Of a stretch of 64,000 nt of DNA, positions 10,461 to 22,034 are shown piece by piece. Location: the NCBI GenBank assembly GCA_034519525.1, contig JAXHOJ010000051.1, forward strand, positions 1 to 64,000. The letters run 5' to 3'. A program made the translations under genes and the position numbers. Source of the stretch: Gemmobacter sp034519525. GTDB lineage: Bacteria; Pseudomonadota; Alphaproteobacteria; Rhodobacterales; Rhodobacteraceae. How positions within the stretch are numbered: the stretch's first letter is position 1; every line of letters starts with the position of its first letter. The notes under the pieces are model-generated. The model did no database searches. It was given only the letters and a program-made list of their open reading frames with translations, and had not been told where the DNA came from.

Positions 10461-12349
10461 ACAGCGGTGAGCAACTCGTCGATGAGGGTCTTGCCCGGAA
10501 GCCACTGGCGCAGGGTCTGGTTCGCAGTCACTGCCCCGGGCGTGCCAGCAGGGCATTTCGTTCCTGGTTTGGGAGCGACTTTGCTGTTCGCACCGGCGTC
10601 TTCTACACTGTCATCAATGTCCCCGTCGTCCTCAACTTCTTCATCATCCTCTGCCCCTTCGGCGAAGGCTTCTGTATCACCCTCCTCTGGTAGAGGTTCC
10701 GGCGTAGGTGGCGTTGGATGGACGCTGTCGAGATCGGTGATGATAAGTGTCGGAATGCCCAGGAACTCGACGAGCTTCCGGAAGCGGAACGCGAAAGCGC
10801 CACCGACCTCAAGAATGCTCAAATATGCTGCTCCGAGCTTCTTGGCACCCGTGGCAATCATCAGCGGGAGCACTAAGCGCTCGACATTTCCTTCGACGAG
10901 GATTGCCCCATCCGCAAAGAACAGGTCGCAGTGGGTGAGCTTCATGTATCGTTCAAAGAGAGTCGATCCGGTTTGTTCTGCGCGGTTAGATATCGAGAGT
11001 TACCCGAACACGTCGGTGCGCCCGGCTCCCGTTTCAACAGACCGCCGGAAGTACCGTATCGGCTTGAAGCCACGCTCGTAAAGTATGTGTGGAGAATGGG
11101 TTGTGATGACGAACTGTGAGGCAAAACCGTCTTCGCCTCTCGGGGGAATAAGATCTGTCAGCTTACGAACAAAGGCCTGCTGGAGCTGAGCGTGCATGTG
11201 CGCTTCTGGTTCTTCAACAAAGATCAGATGGATCGGCTGCCTCTTGTCTTCCTCGCCTTCTTCTGTTGTCGCCCACGCTGAATGGAGATCAAGCAATTCC
11301 ACGCCCATGTAGATAAGGTTCTTGAAACCAAGCCCATTGTAGCTATCGGGCAGGACGAGTGCCTCGACCTCTGCGGTCGCTTCCTCAAGTAAATAGTGAA
11401 CCTTTGCCTGCTGATCTCCCATCAGCCTTTCGAGTTTGAGAGCAGCACGGATTTCTAGGGTAGGGTTGGCAAGACCCGGATATCCGAGCTTACGCAACGA
11501 CCTGAACGTGTCGCTGAAGACGCCAGCGAAATGCTTCGTCAGCTGCTCTTCGGATATCGCTAGCGCCATGAGGGCGTTGTGGTCGTCATCGCGCTTTCTC
11601 TGGTTGCGCGTGTAAAAACGGCTGAGCCTTTTGGACAAGTCTTCAGTTCGGGCCTGCGAATTTCCGTCGCTCAGGTGACGTTGCGCGCTCAGGAAATCAA
11701 CTTTGATAAGCGAATTGATGACGGTGTGGCCTGATCGCTCCGCGTCGGCGATCATCTCCTTCGCTTCAAAGGCTTGCTCGGGTGAGCCCGGCTTGAGCTG
11801 CGCCTCGTCCAGAATGAAGTAGCGCAGCCCATACTCATTTCGCAGCTCCCGGGAGAGGAAGTCCCGCATGTTGCGAGGCCAAGGCTTATAGTCCTGGCCG
11901 TCTTTATCCTTCGTCTTAGAAAACTTCGCGGCCTCCTCGGCTTTGGCTCGGAAGTTGGCAAAAGTCTGGTTTGCGTCTTTCGCAGAAAACTTGATGCGAA
12001 TCCCAACCAGCGACCCTTCCCACGCCGCGCGGGGAAGGAGCTCTACGACGCGGTATAGATTGTCGGCATCGACGCTTATCCACACATCGAGCGAGATGAC
12101 TGGAAGTTCGAAAGGTGGCGCGTCGTCACCTTCAACCGGATTTGCTTCGAAGGCCGCCCAGCAATCCGCGGAGAAATCGTGGATAGTGAATTTGTCTTTC
12201 GCTCCAGACAGGAACAATTCGATTGCATGAGTTGCAGATGTTTTTCCGCTGTTATTCGCGCCGACGAAGATGGTGAGATCGTCCGCAAACTCTATTCTCG
12301 CGTGTTTCAGACGACGAAAATTCCTGAAAGCCAGCGAGTGAAGATGCAT
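10430..12349 (-). CDS. OLD-family ATP-dependent nuclease, internal stop and truncated C-terminus
   Basis: OLD-family proteins couple an ABC-type ATPase to a TOPRIM nuclease and act in phage defence and DNA repair. The N-terminus carries Walker A (IFVGANNSGKTSAT, about residues 28-41). Further on are Walker B (LIFVEEPEAHMHAQL) and an H-loop (ITTHSPHI). After an in-frame TAA at 11000-11002 the same frame continues LSISNRAEQTGSTLFERY and then MKLTHCDLFFADGAILVEGN, the TOPRIM glutamate motif, and LIITDLDS, the TOPRIM aspartates. Because both halves share one frame, a single substitution or paired indels explains the break. An insertion of about 35 acidic residues follows LIITDLDS. The C-terminus is lost at the 10.44-kb junction. 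Confidence 0.8.
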
Positions 12350-12781
12350 CTATGGCTTTCTCCCGAAAGTACAGGTGTTTTTATGTGGGCGGACTATCGC
12401 ATAGGCTGCGCACTCAAGTAAAGCTGCGTGGATGCCTGTTTTTCGGTGCGCTGCGGCTGCCAGGCGGCTTGCAGCTCTGCTAGGCACCGCACGTCAAGCC
12501 GGGCGGCAACCTGGTTGAGTGACCGCTGTCACACTATTGTGCGGTAGCCCTGCTGCACCTCTGTCAGGCCGCTTTCCGCCCTTTGCGTCGCCGGCTGCGC
12601 AAGAAGTTCTTTGAAATTTCGACCAAAGGTACATTGGCGCGATGCCTCGGCTCAGGATACGTTTTGGAAAATTGTGTCTCGCCAGAAGATGGGCCGTGCA
12701 CACGGCAGACGATTAAGGTCAATTGTGGTGAACACCTTACACCCCCTATATATCTTCGCCGAATGGTCGCTGAATGGGATA
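12350..12781. other. Intergenic region upstream of the OLD gene
   Basis: About 430 bases between the hhe stop and the OLD start, both on the minus strand. It presumably holds the OLD promoter. I saw no convincing gene, tRNA or strong repeat. Short ORFs on both strands have no recognisable product. Confidence 0.4.
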
Positions 12782-15700
12782 TCAAAGGGGCGCTGCCGAG
12801 AGCTCCCGCCATTCGCGACAGGATTTCAGATACTCCCTCGCGTCCTTGCTCAGACGGCCAATTCCCGCAAGACGGGCTAGTTCGATGTCGGGATCCTCGG
12901 TCGTCGCCAGTTTTTCCGCGTTTCGATCAATCAGATCCGCGATTTCGGTCCGGGATATGTCGCGAAGCGAGCGGTCTGTCATCCCTCGGAATGGAACACG
13001 GTCCCTGACGCCGCCCCTGATCCAGAGAAAACGGACATCTCCCTCCATGGCCGTGTCAAATATGCCCTGAAGTGCAGCAATTCGGGCCTGGATACGGGCA
13101 CCGGTGCGTTGCCAGCCGTGGCGTTGGGAAACGCTCCGCGCTAGCAATGCCTCGGGCATTGGCCCCTCGTCGGCTATGATCTGTTCCATCAACGCAAGGA
13201 GTTGAGGCGTATAGCTGTCGTCGAAGAAGCGCTCGGCGTCCGGGGTGGCGGCGCTTCCCGTCCTGCTCTCGGGTGCCCCTAGAATACCATGCGCTGGTCC
13301 TTGCGCGAAAAGCGTGGCCGCTTCCGGAGCAGGTGCCACAGGAAGGTTGATTGGCGCGAGTGGAGCGTCATCGATTTCGATCATGACCTCCGGCTCAGAT
13401 GCCATAGCTTCCGGCGCGTCAGTTAGCTGGTTTTCGGTAACAATCTGCGCACGTCGGTCACGGTCAGCCTGCAAAATTTCGGTCAAGCGGGCATCGATGC
13501 GTTGGAGCGTGGCTTCTGGGGCACGGAACCAGTCGGTTGACCAGATCCGTAGGATAGACCAGCCAAGCCCTTCGAGAACCGCCTGTCGGATCCGATCCCG
13601 GTCCCGCGCCGTGGCCGAGGAGTGATAGCGCGCACCATCGCATTCGACACCCGCCAACCAGGCTCCGGCGTGGTCAGGATGGCGCACGCCAAGATCAATA
13701 CGGAAACCCGATACGCCGATCTGGCTGTGAACCTCCCAGCCTTTAGCAGTCAAGGCATCCCGCACGGCCTCTTCGAAGGGTGAATCTGCTGGGCCAACCG
13801 ATCCGGTGTCCTGCCCAGCCAGTGCCACAGCGCCACGGCCAGCGAAATCGAGAAAGGCCTTGAGGTCTGCCACCCCCCGCGCCCGCGTTCGTGTCATGTC
13901 GATCTGATCTGCTGTGATCGAAGCGAAGACATGCAGTTCTACTCTGGCACGGGTCACAGCCACATTCAGGCGTTTCTCGCCGCCATCCTTGTTCATCGCG
14001 CCGAAATTCATGGTGATCTTGCCCGCTTGGTCGGGGCCGAATGTGATCGAGAATAGCATGACGTCACGTTCGTCACCCTGAATGTTTTCAAGGTTCTTGA
14101 CGATCAGCGGTTCTTCACGGTCGTCCGAGAAGAACCATTCGAAATCCGGATTGGCCTTGCGTTCGGCATCCAGCAGATCGAGGATCAGGCCCTGTTGCTG
14201 CGCGTTGAAGGTAATGACGCCCAGTGTCGGGCGATCCTCCTCGGGGCGTTTCAGCCATTCTGTCAGCCGCTTGCGAATGAAGGCCGTGATGGCGCGCGCC
14301 TCGTCGGGGTTGGTCGAACCTTTCGCGCGCTGATATATACCCATCACCTTGTGCAACCGCACCGCCCCGCCCGACGCATCTGGCGACGGGAAAGTCACCA
14401 GCTCGCCATCGTAATAGTAATGGTTCGAGAAGGCGATCAGCGCCTCGTCCCGGCTGCGGTAATGCCAGTTCAGCCGGTGCGTCGGGGATGCCCGCGGCCG
14501 CAACCTCGTCAAGGATCGACGAAAGCATGTCTTTCTCGAACTCGGCAAGTTCCGTACCATCATCGGCGCCATCGTCGCTGCGGCCAAAGAAGTTGCTCGG
14601 CGGCAGTTGCTTGGGGTCGCCGACGATAATTGCCTGCCGACCGCGGGCAATCGCGCCGATCGCATCCCAGGTCGAGATCTGCGAGGCCTCGTCGAAGATC
14701 ACCAGATCGAATTGCGCCTGCCCAGCAGGCAGGTACTGCGCGACTGACAGCGGTGACATCAGCACGCAGGGTGCCAGTTTGGTAAAGCTGCTGGGCATAT
14801 CGGCAATCAGGTTGCGGATCGCCTTAGTCGGGCGTTGCAGGCTAAGCTGGTGCCGCAAGCCGCCCAGTTCGGAATTCCGCGGCACAGCATCGCGTAGGGG
14901 CAGATCATTGCCCAACCGCCGCATGACCTCTCCCGCCGCGAGATCGGCCATGGCATCGTCGAGTTCCCGAAACCGCTTTATCAGCGCATCATGTTGCCAA
15001 TGTGCGAAGCCACGCAAGGTCGGTTCGGCATCCATGGCAAGACGCAGCCACCACGCCATATAGGCGCGTTCAAAGGCGGCAATGGTGTCGGAGAGATCTG
15101 CACGTTCCTCCAACGCAAGGACCAGAGGTTCCAGACCAGCGCCGATGGCCTCGGCCCGCGTGGCGCGCCATTTCAGCCAATCCCCGAACCGGTGCTGCAG
15201 AGATTCAAGCCCGGCAAGCAACTCCTCGCAGCCCGGTGGCAGCGCGCCACCCAGATTAGCAAAGGCGCTGCGCGCCAAAACCTCCGCGCTGTCGGCATGG
15301 CGGAGCGCCTGCAACAGCGGAGCGAAACGGCCACCAGAATCGCGCGACAGTTCGTCCCGCTGGGCATCAAGTTGCGCCTGTGGCAAACCGGCAGCCCGCA
15401 GATGGCGTTCCAGTGCCAGAAAATCATCCGCAGCCTCCAGTTCGGCGCGGATGCGGGCAACATCCGTCGCTTCATCGGCAAAGCCCGGCAGTGTTCTGAG
15501 CCCCGAGGTCGCAATCGCTTGCCGCGCTCGCAGAAGTTGTTTCAACGCGGGCAGATCACGCGCCGCGTCCGCCTCGCCCGAGAGGGCATAGCTTTGCAGT
15601 AGTTTGCCCAGTTTCCTTTGCGCCATCCCGGCAAAGGGCCAAGCCTTGCCCTGCGCCTCACGCCACTGCAATTCCAGCGCGTCAAGCGGCATATCCGCCA

Positions 15701-18623
15701 ATCCGTCGTCCGGATAGCTGGCTGACAGTGCCCCCCGCGCCCGGGTCGCGCGGCCAAGAGATGCAGCCAGTGCATCAAGTTCGATCCGCGCTGCTTCGGG
15801 GTCGCGTAAGGCAGTCACCGAGATGCCGGGCTTGTCCAGCCGCTGATCGGCAAGCCATACAAGTGCTGCGGCAATATCGGCTGTGTCGGCCTCGGCTGCC
15901 GACAGGCCGAATTGCCCGGCCAGCGCTTGACGCGCCGCTTGTACTGCCCGCCGCGCCTCACGCAATGTTTTTGCCCCGGCCAGATAGCTATCCTGCCAGC
16001 CAAATGACCATTCACCGTGGTCCAGCAGCGAGAGCGGCCCTGCGGGATCTATATCTGCAACGATCCGATGACGCTGGCCCAGTTCATCGGCTAGCGCACG
16101 AAGCCGATGCCAGCTTGCGGCATCGTGGCTGTCCTTGTTGTCGAAGCGCAGAGCGAAAGCGGGTGCGACCCCGGTGCATCTGCCAATGGCCTGATAGACA
16201 CTGAAGCCCTGCGTGCCCGGCCGATGCAGCGCATCCACATAGGCGTTCAACTGATCGCGGGTCAGCCGCAGATCTTCGGATACGCGGACCCATTCCTCTG
16301 CTTTCGCAGCGCTGGCACGATCCCATGAGCGCCCAAGCTGGGTCAGGACGCTCTTTCGATCGGCTTTGTTGGAGTGCAACTCCAGCACGGCATGGCCAAG
16401 ACCGTGGCGCTCCAATCTGCGATGTACCACATCGAGCGCCGCGGATTTCTCGGCGACGAACAGCACGGTGCGGCCACGACCCAGCTGATCGGCGATGATG
16501 TTGGTGATGGTCTGGCTTTTGCCGGTGCCCGGCGGCCCGATCAGCACGAAATCGCGGCCTTCCGCAGCTGCCAGAACGGCCGCAAGCTGTGAGCTGTCCG
16601 CCGGAAGCGGCGCGAGCAGGTCGCCGGGTGCATGTTTTCGGTCAATGTCCGAAGGGCGCGGCATTGGCGTCTTTGCGCCTTTGAATGTCTCGGTTGGATT
16701 GTCGATCAGATGCGCAACCATCCCGCTTTCGCGCAAAGAGTCCGTGCGGTCGACCAAATCCTTCCACATGAGGTATTTGGCAAAGGAGAATGTGGAAAGC
16801 GCAAATTCTTCGATGATTTCGAACCCAGGAACGTCACGCACCCGTTGCCGCAGAATCTCCATGATGCGCGGAATGTCGAGGCCGCTTTCGTCGCGTGGCA
16901 GTTCCCCTTCCAGTTCAGCAAGCCGCAACTCGAAATCTCGTTTGAGCATTTCCAGCAAGGTCGAGTTGATCCGCACCTCGTCTTCCAGCTGGCTCAGACG
17001 GAATTCAGACTGTGCCGACCGCCGTTCCAGCTTTACCGGCAGCAGCAGAAGCGGTGCGCGATAGGATCTGCTATCACCCTCGGACCGCTTCCAGCGCAGA
17101 AACCCGACTGCCAGGAACAAGGTGTTTGTCCCGCCCTCGGCCATGTCGCTGCGGGCCTTGCGGTAAAGCTCGGTCAGGCGGCTGGTCATCTCGCGGGCGC
17201 TCAGTGGCACGGCGATCTGGCCGCGCGCAAAGGCATCACGAGCAAGCGCTAATTCGATCTGCCGGGCATCATCGGCGGAAAGATCCCGTCCCGAAACTGC
17301 ATTCTCGTCCTTCAATGCAAGCAGACGAAAAGTTTCTCCATTCGCAAGGCGATCCTCGGCGCCAGAAATATCGGGGCAGATCATGGCGACCGCCCCGCGC
17401 GTATCGCGGAAGTTCAAGAGCCTGTTGCCAAGCGACAGATCCAGCAGCTTGCGCTGCCAGCGTTCAACCCGGCCAAGTGGCGTTACTGGGGACTCGTCTG
17501 CCAGTTCTCCGGGCAGCAGGCCAAGGTCAAGCGGGCGCGGTAAGGCAGCGGGGGCTGCAGAAATTTGTTCAGAAGCTGTGCCTTCCTGAATGCGGTGGCT
17601 CGCCAATGGCCGGATGCGCGCTGCGCGGGCGCGGTTGATATCGATGGCCTGAATGAACTCAGCCTCCCGCGCCTCAGAAAGGCGGTCGCGTCCGATATGA
17701 ACCGCTTCCTCGAAGCCAATGCTGGGGCGCTTTGTCAGAAGCGTTGTTTCCGGAGCTACGAATTCGCGCGCGACGACTGCTTTGCGCACAGTGACCACAT
17801 CGGGTTCCACTAGGCGCCCGAAATCCTTTTTTACCAGCCAGACCCCGACCCAGGCGTGACCATGCGAGAACAGCACCGCCGTATTCAGACCCGCTGCCTC
17901 ATAGGCGGCGGCCAGCAAAAGCGTGGTATCGAGACAGGTGGCAAGACCCTCGGACGCAATCCGCTCGGGGTCTCTGATCTTTTGTCCTATCCGCTCGAAC
18001 GAGGCCGGAGGAACGGCATAGGTCAGGCCAAGCCCCGTTGCAGCCGACCAGATCGCCCCCGCCAGCATCCAGATCCGCAGCGGATCGCCCGATTGGTAGC
18101 CATCCATCGCGCCTGAATGGCCCGAGGCCTCCAGAATTCGTGCGGCATCCTTGAGGATACGGGCGACAAATGGCTGGTTGGGCGAAACAAAGGCTGCGAG
18201 GATATTGTCCATCTCGGCCAGCCCGCCCCATTCGTCGCGGGCCAGCATCTCGATCCGATGGGAAAGAGTGACGTCATCCACCCCCTGCGCAGTCAGCCGG
18301 AACTCGATCTGCCCGACTTCAGCCTCGTCCAGCCCGCCCAGAAGCGCGGTGTCGAGTGCGGTTTCAAGATCTTTCAGATGCAGCGTGGTTCCAGCAGGAA
18401 TGCGGTCAATCGTCCAAGTCTTTTCCCGGATGATCGCGGGATTGGCCGACAGCATGAGGCGGAGATTCTCAACCGGCTCTGCACGGCCATTCTCGATGGC
18501 GAGCCGCTTGATAACCGCCACGCCATTCTGTGCTGTGGCGAAATTCACCTTGGTCGCCAGAACCGGCTTCAGGTTCAGCCCGGCTTTTTCCGCTTCGGTG
18601 ACGGCTGGGATATCGTCGGGCAT
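12782..18623 (-). CDS. hhe: Hhe-type defence protein (DUF4011-helicase-Vsr-DUF3320), one frameshift
   Basis: A giant protein (about 1,946 residues after correction) matching the single-gene Hhe defence architecture. The order is: an N-terminal region with a transglutaminase-like Cys/His pattern (GLATCLDTTLLLAAAYEAAG, then SHGHAWVGV); a DUF4011 start (WQRKLLDLSLGNRLLNFRD); an SF1 helicase with Walker A LIGPPGTGKSQTITNI and Walker B LVIFDEASQISTWDA; helicase motifs HYRSRDEALIAFSN and LNVAVTRARVELHVF; a Vsr/PD-(D/E)XK-like domain (GVECDGARYHSSATARDRDR, then GWSILRIWSTDWF); and a C-terminal DUF3320 region. The frame breaks at a GGGG run at 14484-14487; removing one base restores IPTHRLNWHYRSRDE. 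It starts 18 bases after yhaN, so the two are probably co-transcribed. Confidence 0.85.
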
Positions 18624-18641
18624 GATCGGCTCTTTCAGGAC

Positions 18642-21600
18642 TTACAGATTTATGATGTTGGCGTCCGGGCAAACGGACTTGGCGATATCGCACAGGTGAC
18701 GATGATGGGTCAGATAAATCACCTGACCTTCGCGCGACATTTCGGCCAGCAGGGCGAAAGCTGCCCCTGAACGCTCATCGTCGAAGGTTTCCATGATGTC
18801 GTCTGCGATGAAGGGCACCGTCTGCCGACTTTGGGCCAATTCGTGATAGCCCGCGATGCGGAGCGCAAGGTAAAGCTGGAACCGGGTGCCCTTTGACAGA
18901 TCAACGGCCAGTTTTGCGCCGCCCCCAGCGGACAGGGCTACCAGAATCTCTTGTGCGCCATCTGGCTGCGCGGCAAGGCCGGAATAGGCGCCCTGGCTAA
19001 GACGGTTGAAGGCCTCTGACGCGCGTGTCAGCATGGCGCTCCGATGGTGATCGCGGTAGCGACGCAAACCTGCCTCAAGCGCGATAAGCCCGAAACGGCC
19101 AGCGAGATGCGCGTCGGCCCGTTCGCGGATATCCAGCAGTAGGTTTTCACGCATGGCTGCAATGCGGGCCAGCGCATCATCCCCGCCCACCGCCTCGATC
19201 CGGCGCCTTGCCTCCAGATGGGTGGCAAGCCGGGCTTCGGTATCGTTGCGCAGGATTTGCAGATCCGCCCTCAGATCGGCCATCTGCTGACGAATGACCC
19301 CTGTCTCTTCGCCCTTGATCGGGGCGGGCCGGTCGCGCAAATCATCGCGCAGGGCTTCGATGTTCTGGCGCAGAGTGGCCGCTTCGCGACAGCGCGCTAT
19401 GTGATCTGTCAGGCTACCATCCGCCCCGGACCAGCCAAGCCCATTGCCAATTTCTTCGGCATCGCCAGTGCGAACCTCCAGTGCGCGGCGGTCCTCGGTG
19501 TCTTGCCGATGTTCCTGTGCGACCTGCCGGGCAAGGGTTTCATGATCGCGGCCGGTGTCCTGTGCGCGGCGCAATCTGGTCAGCACATCTGCCCATGAAA
19601 CGTTTTTGCTCAGGTTAAGCGCATTCAGGATGGCAGCTTTTGCTTCGGCAAAGCGGAGGCGATTGGCCTCCATCTTGGTGATGCGGTCGTTCAGCACTGC
19701 GGCGGTCTGGTATTCAGTGCCCAGTCGATCAAGGAGGTCGAGGATCGTGCCAAGGCCCGGATCATCATCGGCATATTCGGCAAGGATGCTGTCGCGGCTG
19801 GCGGCATTCCAGGCCTGCCGCCAACTTTCCAATGCCTCAAGGGCGTCGGCTTCCGCCTGCCTGCGTTCACGCAGGTCTGCGGCCAGCATCTGCAGTCGCT
19901 GCCGTGCTTCGCGGCGGCGTTCCAAAGCTTCGATCCGGGCGACTGCGCGGGCCAGCAGGATCTCGAACGGTGCTGGGGGATCGGCAGCTGGCATGCGAAG
20001 TGCCGCGCCCAGCGCACGGACTGCGGCGTCCTGCGCCTCTTTGCCACGCGTGACGGCACTTTCGGCATCGCACAACGCTGTGCGTTCGGTCAGGGCAGCG
20101 ATCCGAAGGTCAAGCCAGGTTCTCAGATCAAGGAGCGTGCCACCGGGCAGGCCAAAGGCCGCACAGGCACCTTCGATTGCTCCGTGGATACTGCGTTGCG
20201 CATTCAGGGCCGCATCAAGCCGCGCTTCGGCAGCTTCCAGCCGGTCGGCGGCGGTTTCATGCGCCGCCCGGTCCAAAGCTGCGTGCCGCGCTTCGGCCAT
20301 GGTTTCGGCTAGCACTGCGGAAATGCGGTCATCCTCGCGCAGAGCCTGCTCGAAACGGCGGGCGCTGGTGGCGGAAAGCTCGGCCAGATGTCCGGCCCAG
20401 AGCGCCTCGCGGTTGCTGCGGGCGCTTGCTGCATCGGCCAAGGTGACGCCGCTCGCTGCCTGAGCCGCAGTGCGCCCGGCCGCCTCGGATTGCAGGCGGC
20501 TCATCTCGTCGCGCAGCGCTGCGGCGTCCCGGCGGGCATCAAGCTCCTGCTGGCGGGCCACCTCCTGCGCCTTCTCCCATTCCCCGATCTGCCAGCCGGG
20601 AGGAACGGACAACGCCGCCAGACGGTCACCATCCCCGACCCAGGGGGCCAGGGCCGCGATCGCGCGGTCCAGCCTGCTGCCTGCCTGATCCCGGTCCCGC
20701 AGCGCACGGGTCAGCACATCGGCCGGATCCTGAGCGCGCAGCCGTGCGAGAAGAGCGGCCAGCGCTGCTTCATCCTCGGCAGGGCCGGGATCACCCAGCC
20801 GTTCCCGCTCGCGTTCCAGCAGATCGGCCGCCTTGCCGGATTCCACGGCGGTGGTCGTGGCAGTGCCCTGAAGGCCCGATCGCGCCGCCAGAAGCGCGCG
20901 AAGCGCTGATATCCGCGCGCTCGGCAGGCAGAGTTCCAATGGCCTGGCCTCCTGATGCCCAAGTTGCACCAGAAGCGCCTTTACCCTGGCATCAGCCTCT
21001 TCGGCCTCATTCCTGCGGCGCGGCAAGTCCTTCAGAGCTGTGTCGTGTTCGGGCCGCAGGGCTTCAGCCGCGTCAATGGCTGCCGCCTGTGCCAGGGTTC
21101 CAGGGTCCTCGGTCAGGGCGGCCCGCTGTTCTTCCAGCGCCTCAAGCCGCAAAGCACGGTCGCGGATGCGGATGGTCAGATCGCGCCTTTCATTTTCGAT
21201 CTGGGCGAACTGCTCCTGCAGTTCTGGCGCGGCATCGGGCAGGTGTTGCAGGGGGGCAAGCCGCGCCTCCAGCCCGGACAGCTGCGCAAGCAGGGGCAGG
21301 ATTCCCGCAAGCTCTTGCAGCCGATCCAGATCTGCCTGTGCCGCCTCTTCGCTACCACGGGCTTCGCGCCACAGCTGCTCTGCAGCATGTGCCTCGCGCG
21401 TCAGCTTCTGCAAAGCGCCCGCAGAAACCTCCAACTCGCGGCGCTGCCTGTCCAGATCCGCCAGTTGCTTTTTCGCATCATAGAGCCAGCCACTGCGCTT
21501 GCCGCTGCGGTGAAATCCGTCGAGACCCGCACGCAGGGTTTCAAGTTGTGGTGCAAGGCCGGAAAGCCCGGCGCTGGCGGAAAACAGCATCTCTCCAAGA

Positions 21601-22034
21601 TCGCCACGGCTTGCCAGAATGCTGTCGCCACCCTTTTCAAGTGTTTCGTCATCCAGCGAGAACATGGCGGAATAGCCATCGCGCGACAGGCCGCCCAAAA
21701 CCGCCTGCAAGGCCATTTCAGGCAGTGTGGCATCGTGCCGATCCACAAGGCTGGCTGTGTTGCGCTTCAGCCGCTTTACATCCAGCGTAGCGCCGACATG
21801 CGTCAACCCGGCGCCGATCTGCATCGTGGGCCCGGGGTGAAGGAAGTCATACCGCGATCGCACGGGAATCCCAAACAACAGATCCAGCCATGCTGAGAAC
21901 AGAGTGGACTTTCCTGCCTCGTTGGGGCCGTAGACGACATGCAGATCCGGGGCGCCCGGAGTTGGGAGCGCAAAGGAAAGGCTGCGGTCGGTAAAGCGGC
22001 CATATCTTGTCAGGTCCAACCGGTCCAACCGCAT
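18642..22034 (-). CDS. yhaN: YhaN-like ATPase (SbcC/Rad50-type)
   Basis: An SMC/Rad50-like ATPase that pairs with the YhaO phosphoesterase as a putative DNA-end nuclease complex. ATG 22034 (MRLDRLDLTRYGRFTDRSL) is the natural start, overlapping the corrected yhaO stop as TGATG. Walker A is VVYGPNEAGKSTLF near residue 33. About 800 residues of Ala/Arg/Glu-rich coiled coil follow. Near the C-terminus are an ABC signature (LSKGTRFQLYLALRIA), Walker B (VPFIADDIMETFDD) and an H-loop (YLTHHRHLCDIA). The length of 1,130 residues is usual for the family. As read, it is fused in frame to yhaO by a single-base insertion. Confidence 0.85.
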   Translation of the reverse strand: MRLDRLDLTRYGRFTDRSLSFALPTPGAPDLHVVYGPNEAGKSTLFSAWLDLLFGIPVRSRYDFLHPGPTMQIGAGLTHVGATLDVKRLKRNTASLVDRHDATLPEMALQAVLGGLSRDGYSAMFSLDDETLEKGGDSILASRGDLGEMLFSASAGLSGLAPQLETLRAGLDGFHRSGKRSGWLYDAKKQLADLDRQRRELEVSAGALQKLTREAHAAEQLWREARGSEEAAQADLDRLQELAGILPLLAQLSGLEARLAPLQHLPDAAPELQEQFAQIENERRDLTIRIRDRALRLEALEEQRAALTEDPGTLAQAAAIDAAEALRPEHDTALKDLPRRRNEAEEADARVKALLVQLGHQEARPLELCLPSARISALRALLAARSGLQGTATTTAVESGKAADLLERERERLGDPGPAEDEAALAALLARLRAQDPADVLTRALRDRDQAGSRLDRAIAALAPWVGDGDRLAALSVPPGWQIGEWEKAQEVARQQELDARRDAAALRDEMSRLQSEAAGRTAAQAASGVTLADAASARSNREALWAGHLAELSATSARRFEQALREDDRISAVLAETMAEARHAALDRAAHETAADRLEAAEARLDAALNAQRSIHGAIEGACAAFGLPGGTLLDLRTWLDLRIAALTERTALCDAESAVTRGKEAQDAAVRALGAALRMPAADPPAPFEILLARAVARIEALERRREARQRLQMLAADLRERRQAEADALEALESWRQAWNAASRDSILAEYADDDPGLGTILDLLDRLGTEYQTAAVLNDRITKMEANRLRFAEAKAAILNALNLSKNVSWADVLTRLRRAQDTGRDHETLARQVAQEHRQDTEDRRALEVRTGDAEEIGNGLGWSGADGSLTDHIARCREAATLRQNIEALRDDLRDRPAPIKGEETGVIRQQMADLRADLQILRNDTEARLATHLEARRRIEAVGGDDALARIAAMRENLLLDIRERADAHLAGRFGLIALEAGLRRYRDHHRSAMLTRASEAFNRLSQGAYSGLAAQPDGAQEILVALSAGGGAKLAVDLSKGTRFQLYLALRIAGYHELAQSRQTVPFIADDIMETFDDERSGAAFALLAEMSREGQVIYLTHHRHLCDIAKSVCPDANIINL

